From the NCBI RefSeq assembly GCF_003686955.1, contig NZ_RCVM01000007.1, positions 1 to 64,000 on the forward strand: a stretch of 64,000 nucleotides of DNA. Reading direction: 5' to 3'. Below, piece after piece: positions 32,135 through 40,357 of the stretch. The notes beneath the pieces were generated by a model. The model saw only the letters and a list, made by a program, of their open reading frames with translations. It had not been told where the DNA came from and ran no database searches. Each line of letters begins with the position of its first letter. Positions within the stretch are counted from its first letter, which is position 1. The stretch is from Streptococcus hillyeri. Lineage in GTDB: Bacteria; Bacillota; Bacilli; Lactobacillales; Streptococcaceae. The position numbers and the translations under genes were made by a program.

Positions 32135-35100
32135 ATGAATAGTTTAAAAAATAAACTGTTGGCACTATTAGGGCTAGTTGTTTTCATAGTGTCGGGTGGT
32201 CACTGTTTTAACTGGACCTCAGTTCAAGCTGAAAGTGGATCGTCACAATATGCAGGTCGTTATCAAGCTTACAGTTCAGCGACAGCTGATGGAGTTTACA
32301 AGATTGATATTGCCAAAATTGGCAACGATGGGAAATTATCGGAAGAAATGGTCGCTTACTGTTTACAGTATGCCTACGCCTTTCCAGGCTCTGTGAACAA
32401 TGAGCTGAGACCGGCTATTTATGATAAAACTGATTTAACGAATACTGATATTGACAATTTTGACAGTAAAAAAGATAAGTTAAATGCTATTCTTTACTAT
32501 GGTTACCCAACGGACGGCAACCATTATGTGGAAGATAAGGTTATCAGTGCGACTCGTTTGCGAGCCTTAACCCAGTATGCCATCTGGAATGTTACGGATG
32601 GAAAAACTGCCAAGGACTTCCACTTATCTGGTAAGGAAGAAGAGATTTTTAATAAGTTGATTTCTGGTGACTTGACAGCACCTGCTGATTTTAAACCAGT
32701 TTTCTTTAAAAATGATCGGACCCTTCAGGCGAGTCCGACTGCTCTAAAAAACAAGAAATATTATCAGCACTTAATAGCTAGTGAAAAAGCGCCAGTCAGT
32801 TACAAGGTGTTTGCTCAGAAACGTTGGTCAACCGCACCAAATCCTTTAGCTGAAACAACAGTTACTTTCAAGCTAGTGAATAAAGATGGTAGCAAAGCTG
32901 AGGAGATTAGTGATGGAGATGCTGAAAAAGTATTGACAACAAAAGCTAAGGAAACAGCTTCTAATGTGGTAACTTGGGAAAATCTACCAAAGCATGCTAG
33001 CAATTATAAAATCATTGAAGTTGGCAAAAAAGAAGGCTTTATGGCAGGTCCTTTAACTGGAACAGGTCGTGAGGACTCACCTTATACGATAACAAATGAT
33101 AAAACAGATACTTTATCTATTCCAAATATTGAAGTTACAAAAAAATGGGAAGACAAAGCAGTAGATGCAGATAATATCTATTTTGGAATCTATCGTATTT
33201 CTGAAGATGGCAGTGAGACGTTAGTGACACAAGAGCAGATTGATTATCCTCAAGCTAAGGCTACTTTTATCAATCCTAAAAAATTAGAACGGAATCGAGT
33301 TGACTGGAAGCAAATTCAACTTTCTTTGTACAAAGTACCTGGTGACAGTACTAGTGAACGTTACCGATATGTAGTAAAGGAACTTCGTAAAGTAGAAGGT
33401 GATAAATTCATTGACTGGAGTTATCCGGGTTATGAAACAAGTTATAAAGTCACTTATACAGCCCAAGGCTCTATGACTGTTGTTACAACCAACAAGCAAA
33501 CCAATAAATTCCGCTATCAATTTGGTAAAGTTGGTACAGATGCGAAAGAAAAGCAATTAGAAAATGCGGAACTACGCATTGTAAAAGTTACTAAAGAAGG
33601 TGAAAAAGAAACGACTTCAACAGTAGATAGCTGGACAACAGATGGGTCATTGCATGAAACTACCTTGGAGGCTGGAACATATCGCCTAATTGAAGACAAG
33701 GCGCCAGAAGGTTATGATGTAGCAACTATTTCTGAGTTTACAGTTTCAAGTGAGGGGGCACTGGAGTTTACAAAAAATAAAGATAATGTTGAAGTAGATC
33801 AGGATAAGACTACGGTTCAACTCATTAACAAAAAAGAAGTGGAAACTTCTGTGACCTTTAAAAAACAAGATTCAAAAGGTCAAGCATTGGCAGGTGCGAC
33901 ATTGGTTATCACAAATCCGAACACCAAAGAGACTGTAGCTGCTTTCAAGACAACTGATAAGGAACGTACGCTCACGCTTCAACCAGGTACATATACTGTA
34001 TCGGAAGAAGAAGCACCAGCTAATTATGTAGCGGTTAAACAGTTTAATTTTACGGTTAATGGGCAAGGGGGAGTTGGTGATTTAAAGAAAACATATGAAG
34101 CAGATATGATCACACTTGCTAATCAAACGATTACTATTGTTGATAAAGATGCTCAGAGATTGGTTTTGAAAGCTCAGAAAGACTGGGTCAACAAGCCAGA
34201 AAATACACCAGATGTATACTTCCAATTGATTCGAAAAGCTGGTGATTCTGATACAGAATTTGTAGAGAAGAAGAAACTTGAAAAAGGACAAACAACTGTA
34301 GAATTTACAAACCTAGATACTCATGGTAAGAATGGAATTCCTTATGTTTATAATATTTTGGAAGTTAATAGCGAAGGAAATACTTGGCAGTATGAAAATT
34401 ACACTTCTAAAGTTATAAAAGAAGTTGATAATGCGCAGGCGTATGGCGAAGGCAATGATACTTGGATTTGGGAAAACACTTACACTGCACCAATTATTAA
34501 AGTTGAAAAAATAGTTCGTTTCAGTAAAGTTGCGGTTAACGGGACTAAAGAGCTTGAAAACGCTCATTTGAAAGTTGTTGAAGGGGCTAATGCCGAAGGA
34601 CAAATCGCTGTTGATTCTAAAACTAAAAAAGAATTGACTTGGGTTTCAGGTAAGAATCAAAAAGAATTTACACTAGAAGCTGGCACCTATACAATGGTGG
34701 AAACACAAGCTCCAGACGGATTCTTGATCGCGGAGCACATCACTTTCACAATTGATGAAAATGGTGGTATTACCCGCACAGATAAAGAAACTGTGGCAAA
34801 CGACACTATTGTGATGAAAGATGAATACAAGCGTTACGACATAGAAATCAGTAAACAAAACATCGCTGGTAATATTCTTGAAAATGCAAAAGTCACTGTC
34901 CGCAACAAAGCAACAGGTGAAGTTGTTTCTGATGTGAATGGTGTCAAACTTGAAAACTATGTGACAACTAAAGAAAACATGAAAGTGAAGTTGGAAGCAG
35001 GTGAGTACACATTTGAAGAAAATGCGGCACCAGCTGGTTACGATGTAGTAACAACGTTCACATTCACAGTAGACAAGAATGGTAAGGTGACAACAACAAG

Positions 35101-37648
35101 TACAGAGGCGAAAGCTAAGGATTCTGTCTTGACTGTCATTGACCAAGCTACAAAATACAACATCGAAATTAGTAAACAAAATCTTGGTGGTGAAGAATTA
35201 GAAAAAGCCGAAATTGAAATCTTTAAAGCCACAGCTGATGGTAACAGAGTACATGTTACTAAGTGGGTTTCTAAAAAAGAAGTTCATAAATTAACCCTTG
35301 AAGCAGGCGATTACATTTTTGTCGAAAATGCAGCTCCAGCAGGTTACGAAAAAGTTTCAGAAATTCACTTCACAGTCACAACCGATGGTAAGGTCAAAGT
35401 TACTAAAGTTGGTGATTCGAAAGAAGAATCTGAAATTTCTAAGACAGCTAAAGTAGAGGCAGCTAATGAAAATAAACTAGTTGTCATCGACCAAGCTACC
35501 AAGCATGACATCGAAATTAGTAAACAAAACATCGCTGGTGACATTCTTGAAAATGCAACAGTTACTGTTCGCAATAAGAAAACAAATGATGTTGTTTCTG
35601 ATGTGAATGGTGCCAAACTTGAAAACTATGTCACAACGAAAGACAACATGAAAGTGAAGTTGGAAGCAGGTGAATACACATTTGAAGAAAATGCGGCACC
35701 CGCTGGCTACGATGTAGTAACAACTTTCACATTCACAGTAGATAAAGATGGCAAGGTGACAACAACAAGTACAGAGGCGAAAGTTAAGGATTCTGTCTTG
35801 ACTGTCATTGACCAAGCTACAAAATACAACATCGAAATTAGTAAACAAAATCTTGGTGGTGAAGAATTAGAAAAAGCCGAAATCGAAATCTTCAAAGCCA
35901 CAGCTGATGGTAACAGAGTACATGTTACTAAGTGGGTTTCTAAAAAAGAAGTTCATAAATTAACCCTTGAAGCGGGCGATTACATCTTTGTCGAAAATGC
36001 AGCGCCAGCGGGTTATGAAAAAGTTACAGATATTCATTTTACGGTAACCGTAGATGGTAAAGTGAACGTCACAAAAGTTGGTGATTCAACTAAACAAGAT
36101 GACATGTCTAAGACAGCTAAAGTAGATGCTGAGAAAGCGAATAAGCTCATCGTCATTGACCAAGCTACGAAACACGATGTTGTCATCAGTAAAGTTAACC
36201 TAGATGGCAAAGAGCTTGAAGGTGCTGAGATTGAAATTTCAAAAGACGGTAAAGTCGTAGAATCATGGAAATCAGAAAAAACGGCTAAAACAATCAAGTT
36301 AACAGCTGGAGATTATATCTTCCATGAGAAAGCAGCACCAAAAGGCTATAAAGTTGTGACTGACATTACTTTCAATGTTTCAGAAGAAGGTAAAGTCACA
36401 GTAGTTAAGACGACAACAAGCGGTAAAGCTGAAGTTGTAGACAATAAATTAGTTGTAACCGATGAAGCCGAAGAGCCTAAAGCCCAAGAAGTAATTATCA
36501 GCAAAGTTGATATTGCAGGTCAAGAGGTAGAAGGCGCTTTTATCACTATCTATAATGAGTTAGGGCATATTGCAGATAATCGCATAAGAGAGCATGACCC
36601 AGCAGAATGGACTTCTAAAAAAGGTCAAGTCTTTAAGTTAAAATTACTTCCAGGTACATACACCTTTGAAGAAAAGGTTGCACCAAAAGGATTACAAAAA
36701 GTTACGAAGTTGAAATTCACAGTTGATGCTCAAGGAAAAGTAGCTGTTGTATCTAAAGGTGTTAATGATGATGCTACAGAGGCGAAATCAGAAGTAAAAG
36801 ATGACAATAAGCTCATCGTTACAGATATGCCAGAAACTAAAGATGTTGTCATCAGTAAAGTTAACTTGGGTGGTGAAGAACTTGAAGGTGCGGAAATTGA
36901 AATTTCTAAAGACGGTAAAGTCGTAGAGAAATGGACATCAGAAAAAACAGCTAAGACAATTAAGTTAGAGGCTGGGGACTATATCTTCCATGAAAAAGTA
37001 GCGCCAAATGGTTACTTGAAAGTAACCGACATCACTTTCACAGTAAGTGAAGATGGTCAAGTAACTGTTAAAGATGCAGCTGGCAATAAAGTAGATTCTA
37101 CAGATAACAAGTTAGTTGTTACAGACCAAGTTGCTCCAACTACAGAAACAAGCACTACAGCAAGTGAAACAACGACTGAAGCGATTGCAAGTGAAACAAC
37201 AGTAAGCGAAACGACAACAGAAGCGATCACAAGTGAAACAACAGTGAGTGAAACAACAGTGAGTGAAACGACAACAGAAGCGATCACAAGTGAGACAACA
37301 GTAAGCGAAACGACAACTGAAGCAATCACAAGTGAAACAACAGCAAGTGAAACGACAACAGAAGCAATCACAAGTGAAACAACGGTTAGTGAGACTACAA
37401 CTGGTGTAAGTACAAACACTACAGCAGCAAGCGAAATATCTTCTACTGAAGCAAGTACAGGTAACACAACAGAAAAAACAGATCGTGGCAATAAAGGTGA
37501 AAAAACCAAAGCTGGGTCTAAAAAATCTCAATCTATTTTGCCAAGAACGGGTGAACAAGTAGTATTGTGGATGAGTGTTGCTGGATCAATTCTTCTTGTA
37601 GCACTAGCTGCGTTCATGTACCTAAAAATTAAAAATCATAATTTGTAA
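32135..37648 (+). CDS. Thioester-domain, multi-Cna-B LPXTG surface adhesin
   Basis: This 1837-residue cell-wall-anchored adhesin has a signal peptide (to about residue 32), then a thioester domain: Cys76 in VAYCLQYAYAFPG and Gln147 in the TQxA-type motif LTQYAIWNVTDG. Such domains bind host proteins covalently. Two or three Cna-B-like domains follow (from about 222 and 330; a third near 665, KAQKDWVNKPENTPDVYF), then about ten SpaA-type Cna-B modules each ending in L-x-(A/P)-G-x-Y-x-x-x-E-x-x-A-P-x-G-(Y/F), which are expected to carry Lys-Asn isopeptide bonds. A Ser/Thr/Glu repeat wall-spanning part precedes LPRTG (1802-1806), a hydrophobic helix and tail KIKNHNL. Anchoring is by housekeeping sortase A; no dedicated sortase adjoins. 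Residues about 900-1350 contain two near-identical 223-residue units. Confidence 0.93.
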   Translation: MNSLKNKLLALLGLVVFIVSGGHCFNWTSVQAESGSSQYAGRYQAYSSATADGVYKIDIAKIGNDGKLSEEMVAYCLQYAYAFPGSVNNELRPAIYDKTDLTNTDIDNFDSKKDKLNAILYYGYPTDGNHYVEDKVISATRLRALTQYAIWNVTDGKTAKDFHLSGKEEEIFNKLISGDLTAPADFKPVFFKNDRTLQASPTALKNKKYYQHLIASEKAPVSYKVFAQKRWSTAPNPLAETTVTFKLVNKDGSKAEEISDGDAEKVLTTKAKETASNVVTWENLPKHASNYKIIEVGKKEGFMAGPLTGTGREDSPYTITNDKTDTLSIPNIEVTKKWEDKAVDADNIYFGIYRISEDGSETLVTQEQIDYPQAKATFINPKKLERNRVDWKQIQLSLYKVPGDSTSERYRYVVKELRKVEGDKFIDWSYPGYETSYKVTYTAQGSMTVVTTNKQTNKFRYQFGKVGTDAKEKQLENAELRIVKVTKEGEKETTSTVDSWTTDGSLHETTLEAGTYRLIEDKAPEGYDVATISEFTVSSEGALEFTKNKDNVEVDQDKTTVQLINKKEVETSVTFKKQDSKGQALAGATLVITNPNTKETVAAFKTTDKERTLTLQPGTYTVSEEEAPANYVAVKQFNFTVNGQGGVGDLKKTYEADMITLANQTITIVDKDAQRLVLKAQKDWVNKPENTPDVYFQLIRKAGDSDTEFVEKKKLEKGQTTVEFTNLDTHGKNGIPYVYNILEVNSEGNTWQYENYTSKVIKEVDNAQAYGEGNDTWIWENTYTAPIIKVEKIVRFSKVAVNGTKELENAHLKVVEGANAEGQIAVDSKTKKELTWVSGKNQKEFTLEAGTYTMVETQAPDGFLIAEHITFTIDENGGITRTDKETVANDTIVMKDEYKRYDIEISKQNIAGNILENAKVTVRNKATGEVVSDVNGVKLENYVTTKENMKVKLEAGEYTFEENAAPAGYDVVTTFTFTVDKNGKVTTTSTEAKAKDSVLTVIDQATKYNIEISKQNLGGEELEKAEIEIFKATADGNRVHVTKWVSKKEVHKLTLEAGDYIFVENAAPAGYEKVSEIHFTVTTDGKVKVTKVGDSKEESEISKTAKVEAANENKLVVIDQATKHDIEISKQNIAGDILENATVTVRNKKTNDVVSDVNGAKLENYVTTKDNMKVKLEAGEYTFEENAAPAGYDVVTTFTFTVDKDGKVTTTSTEAKVKDSVLTVIDQATKYNIEISKQNLGGEELEKAEIEIFKATADGNRVHVTKWVSKKEVHKLTLEAGDYIFVENAAPAGYEKVTDIHFTVTVDGKVNVTKVGDSTKQDDMSKTAKVDAEKANKLIVIDQATKHDVVISKVNLDGKELEGAEIEISKDGKVVESWKSEKTAKTIKLTAGDYIFHEKAAPKGYKVVTDITFNVSEEGKVTVVKTTTSGKAEVVDNKLVVTDEAEEPKAQEVIISKVDIAGQEVEGAFITIYNELGHIADNRIREHDPAEWTSKKGQVFKLKLLPGTYTFEEKVAPKGLQKVTKLKFTVDAQGKVAVVSKGVNDDATEAKSEVKDDNKLIVTDMPETKDVVISKVNLGGEELEGAEIEISKDGKVVEKWTSEKTAKTIKLEAGDYIFHEKVAPNGYLKVTDITFTVSEDGQVTVKDAAGNKVDSTDNKLVVTDQVAPTTETSTTASETTTEAIASETTVSETTTEAITSETTVSETTVSETTTEAITSETTVSETTTEAITSETTASETTTEAITSETTVSETTTGVSTNTTAASEISSTEASTGNTTEKTDRGNKGEKTKAGSKKSQSILPRTGEQVVLWMSVAGSILLVALAAFMYLKIKNHNL
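34838..36175 (+). repeat. Two near-identical 669-bp tandem repeats inside the adhesin gene
   Basis: Copy 1 is 34838-35506 and copy 2 is 35507-36175. Each encodes two SpaA/Cna-B modules (ISKQNIAGxILENA... and ISKQNLGGEELEKAEIEIFKATADG). Long stretches are identical at the DNA level, with few substitutions, so the pair looks recently duplicated or homogenised. A third start of the same register at 36176 is diverged. Confidence 0.9.
37159..37410 (+). repeat. Low-complexity SETT(V/T)xE repeats in the wall-spanning region
   Basis: Runs of SETTVSETTTEAIT-type units are encoded by AGTGAAACAACA-like repeats of 12 to 42 bp. They form an extended stalk and could change in number by slippage or recombination. 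The reading frame on the opposite strand here is only a shadow of this repeat. Confidence 0.85.
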
Positions 37649-37748
37649 AAATGATTAGTAGTATTAGAGTTAGTAGTGTAAACTCTTGATACCTAGTTAT
37701 AAATTAGACTCTTTACCAGCTTGTACTGGGGGTGAAGATCTAAGTTTG

Positions 37749-37781
37749 AGAGAAGGCTAAATATTTGGTCTTCTCTTTTTC
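37749..37781 (+). terminator. Intrinsic terminator of the adhesin gene
   Basis: AGAGAAGG pairs with TCTTCTCT (37769-37776) around a 12-nt loop, and T residues follow. Confidence 0.8.
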
Positions 37782-37989
37782 TTTTTTAATATTTCGATTT
37801 GATTTTTGCGAGTATAAAGAGTTATTTAAGCTATTTTCTTCTTGCCTCCTTTAGTCCAATCAATATCTATACCTAAAATATGGCTCAGAAATGTTGTTTA
37901 TAAAAATCATGAAGTATAAAATCATTATTGTTTGAATTTTAGGTAAATTTACAGTTTGCAGTATTGTTCGGATATGGTTGCAATTGACC
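37782..37989. other. Intergenic DNA between adhesin and permease genes
   Basis: AT-rich sequence with no coding or structural signal that I can support, up to the permease promoter. Confidence 0.5.
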
Positions 37990-38018
37990 TTGTTCAAGTC
38001 TTCTTTTTAAGCTATAAT
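37990..38018 (+). promoter_or_regulatory. Promoter of the amino acid permease gene
   Basis: TTGTTC (37990-37995) and TATAAT (38013-38018) are 17 bp apart; a 110-nt leader without obvious structure precedes the ATG. Confidence 0.6.
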
Positions 38019-38135
38019 GGTTAAAGTTAGTATAGAAAGTTAAACTAAAAATTCGCAAACTATTTGCTGAGTGGTTTAACGTCAATTTTTATTTTGAAAT
38101 GAATGAGTAGTATGTTAAGGGGGACATCGCACTAG

Positions 38136-39476
38136 ATGAAAAATCAAGATAGACAAGTTTATGGATTATCGACAGCAATCGCCTTAATTGTTGGGGTTGT
38201 TATAGGATCAGGGATTTATTTTAAGGTTGATGACATTCTATCCTATGCGGGTGGAAATGTTGGACTGGGGATGTTGATTATCGTTCTAGGGTCATTTTCC
38301 ATCGTATTTGGAGCTCTGAGTTTGTCAGAATTAGCGACGAGAAATGATGATGAAGGTGGTATTTTTTCTTACTATATGACCTACCTCCATCCAGGCTTGG
38401 CCGCCTCACTTGGCTTGTTTTCAGCCTACGTCTATCTTCCTGCCCTAAATGCGGTCGTAGCTTGGGTAGCGGCTAGCTTTACATTAGGAAGCGGCTCTAA
38501 GCTAGAATATCAGATTCTCCTAGCGGCAGTCTACCTGATTCTCCTAGCTCTTATGAACCTGTTTTCTCGTATTTTGGCGGGGCGCTTTCAATCGTTATCG
38601 ACAGTGCTCAAAATCATTCCTCTTTTAGCGATTGCCCTTGTAGGGCTTTCTTGGGGAAAAGCGGTGCCTGAAATTCCGCAAGGCCTGACACCAATTGAAC
38701 CGCGTGAAGTGGGGCTGGGATGGTTATCTGGACTAATGCCTCTCTACTTTGCTTATGATGGCTGGACAGTCGTGGCAAGTATTGCACCTGAATTGAAAAA
38801 TCCTAAGAAAAATCTTGCCAAAGCCTTTATTATTGGACCACTTGTGATTCTTACTCTGTATCTGGTATTTTTCTATGGCTTAAGTCGTATTTTAGGACCT
38901 AGCTTTATTATGACAACAGGAAATGATGCTGTACTTCATGCGACAAAAATGATTTACGGTGAAACCATCAGTAAGTTGCTCTTGGTGATTATCATCATTG
39001 CTGTGCTCGGGGTGTCAAATGGTTTGATGCTGTCTAATATGAGGCTTCCACAGGCCTTTGCTGCACGTGGTTGGATTAAAAATAAACAGTTTGCAAAAGT
39101 TGACCGTCGCTACCAACTCTCAATCTCAGCTAGTTTATCAACCGTTGCTGTGACCTTGCTTTGGTTAGGTATCCATTACTTAGCGACAAAATATCATCTG
39201 CTTCCAGGAAGTGATATTAGTGAAGTAGCTATCGTTTTCAACAATATGTCCTTTATTCTCCTTTATGTGGCAGTAATTGGCTTGTACCGAAAGGGAGAAA
39301 TTACCAACAAATTAACGGGGCTCTTTTCTCCAATTTTTGCGATTTTATCTATTATTGCACTTTTTGTAGGTAGTCTTTTGACAAACTTTGTGATGGCAAC
39401 CTCATTTATGCTCTTTTGCCTCCTTTTCTGTTTGGGAAGCTTTGCCCTTTACCGAAAAAATACAGGTCAGAAGTAA
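38136..39476 (+). CDS. APC-superfamily amino acid permease
   Basis: This 446-residue transporter has twelve predicted helices and begins MKNQDRQVYGLSTAIALIVGVVIGSGIYFKVDDIL, with the G-S-G-I-Y motif of the first APC helix that binds the amino acid carboxylate. LYFAYDGWTVVASIAPELKNPKKNLAKA is the conserved helix-6/loop region. It resembles the SteT/serine-threonine or LAT-like subgroup, but the substrate cannot be fixed from sequence. GGGGGAC is the ribosome site. No terminator is evident before rpmB, which has its own promoter. Confidence 0.92.
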   Translation: MKNQDRQVYGLSTAIALIVGVVIGSGIYFKVDDILSYAGGNVGLGMLIIVLGSFSIVFGALSLSELATRNDDEGGIFSYYMTYLHPGLAASLGLFSAYVYLPALNAVVAWVAASFTLGSGSKLEYQILLAAVYLILLALMNLFSRILAGRFQSLSTVLKIIPLLAIALVGLSWGKAVPEIPQGLTPIEPREVGLGWLSGLMPLYFAYDGWTVVASIAPELKNPKKNLAKAFIIGPLVILTLYLVFFYGLSRILGPSFIMTTGNDAVLHATKMIYGETISKLLLVIIIIAVLGVSNGLMLSNMRLPQAFAARGWIKNKQFAKVDRRYQLSISASLSTVAVTLLWLGIHYLATKYHLLPGSDISEVAIVFNNMSFILLYVAVIGLYRKGEITNKLTGLFSPIFAILSIIALFVGSLLTNFVMATSFMLFCLLFCLGSFALYRKNTGQK

Positions 39477-39533
39477 AGGATGCTTTAGCGAGAGCGTTAT
39501 GAAACAATCTGAATAAAAAAATGAAGAAATGCC

Positions 39534-39562
39534 TTGCGCTAGTCACCGAATTATGATAGAAT
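39534..39562 (+). promoter_or_regulatory. Promoter of rpmB
   Basis: TTGCGC (39534-39539) and TAGAAT (39557-39562) are 17 bp apart, with TGA before the -10. Confidence 0.65.
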
Positions 39563-39620
39563 ATTCAAGTATGTGGTGCTAGCACATCCGAACATATTCT
39601 ACCTAGGAGGAAAAAACGAA

Positions 39621-39809
39621 ATGGCTAAAGTATGTTATTTCACAGGACGTAAAACAGTTTCTGGTAACAACCGTTCACACGCGATGAACCAAACAAAACG
39701 TACAGTTAAACCAAACCTTCAAAAAGTTACAGTTCTTATCGACGGTAAACCTAAAAAAGTTTGGGCTTCAGCTCGTGCTCTTAAATCTGGTAAAGTTGAA
39801 CGCGTTTAA
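39621..39809 (+). CDS. rpmB: Ribosomal protein bL28
   Basis: The 62-residue large-subunit protein bL28 has the start [28 protein letters not shown] and ends [12 protein letters not shown], the full-length streptococcal form. It has a single cysteine in VCYFTG, so it is the version without a zinc site. AGGAGG (39605-39610) sets the ATG at 39621; a longer frame from 39573 would include the leader. Gene and terminator are tight, and the product binds 23S rRNA near the L1 stalk. Confidence 0.98.
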   Translation: MAKVCYFTGRKTVSGNNRSHAMNQTKRTVKPNLQKVTVLIDGKPKKVWASARALKSGKVERV

Positions 39810-39813
39810 TTAA

Positions 39814-39839
39814 AAATCGACCAACTTGGTCGTTTTTTT
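39814..39839 (+). terminator. Intrinsic terminator of rpmB
   Basis: The stem CGACCA/TGGTCG is followed by TTTTTTT. Confidence 0.9.
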
Positions 39840-39868
39840 GTGCCTAAAAATCGAAAAACTTCTATTTT

Positions 39869-39897
39869 TTTACAAGACTTGGTAAATATGGTAGAAT
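39869..39897 (+). promoter_or_regulatory. Promoter of asp23-fakA
   Basis: TTTACA (39869-39874) and TAGAAT (39892-39897) are 17 bp apart, with TGG before the -10 (extended). A 90-nt leader with a possible MKKN stop minigene (ATG at 39951) precedes the asp23 start. Confidence 0.65.
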
Positions 39898-39992
39898 AAA
39901 GTGATAGAAACTTTTGAAATATAGAAAGGAACTAAACCGTTCAAAGAGCTATGAAGAAAAACTAACTTTACGAGCGGACTTGGTATCTTATT

Positions 39993-40355
39993 ATGACTGT
40001 AAAAATCAATACAAAAGATGGTCAAATCGAACTTGCTGATGATGTTATCGCTACTGTTGTAGGCGGTGCGACAACAGAAATTTTCGGTGTTGTTGGTATG
40101 GCGAGCAAGAGTGCGATTAAGGATAATTTCCAAGCACTTCTAGGAAAAGAAAATTATGCCAAAGGTGTCGTTGTCAAATCAACAGAAGACGGCATTGCAG
40201 TTGATGTTTACACTGTTATGAGTTACGGTGTTAAAATCAGCGAAGTCTCAAAAAATATTCAAGAACGTGTTAAATTCAATTTGGAAAGTCAATTAGGGAT
40301 TTCTGCAAGTGCAGTGAATGTCTATATCCAAAATGTGAAGGTCGAGGGAGAATAA
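39993..40355 (+). CDS. Asp23/Gls24-family envelope stress protein
   Basis: This is a 120-residue protein of the Asp23/YloU family, starting MTVKINTKDGQIELADDVIATVVGGATTEIFGVVGMASK, with a central alpha/beta fold and QLGISASAVNVYIQNVKVE at the end. Members act at the cell envelope or with fatty acid metabolism; it pairs with the FakA-like gene 2 bp downstream, as in many Firmicutes (YloU-YloV). The Shine-Dalgarno before ATG 39993 is poor, so initiation may rely on the leader or on coupling. Confidence 0.93.
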   Translation: MTVKINTKDGQIELADDVIATVVGGATTEIFGVVGMASKSAIKDNFQALLGKENYAKGVVVKSTEDGIAVDVYTVMSYGVKISEVSKNIQERVKFNLESQLGISASAVNVYIQNVKVEGE

Positions 40356-40357
40356 TC

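Noticed and set aside
34673-35848. Repeated minus-strand frames (168 and 123 codons) opposite the adhesin repeats
   Set aside because: Their near-identity merely reflects the 669-bp repeats of the plus-strand gene.
37057-37558. Overlapping minus-strand frames rich in V/S or C/F opposite the adhesin wall region
   Set aside because: They are shadows of the serine/threonine repeats on the plus strand, without ribosome sites.
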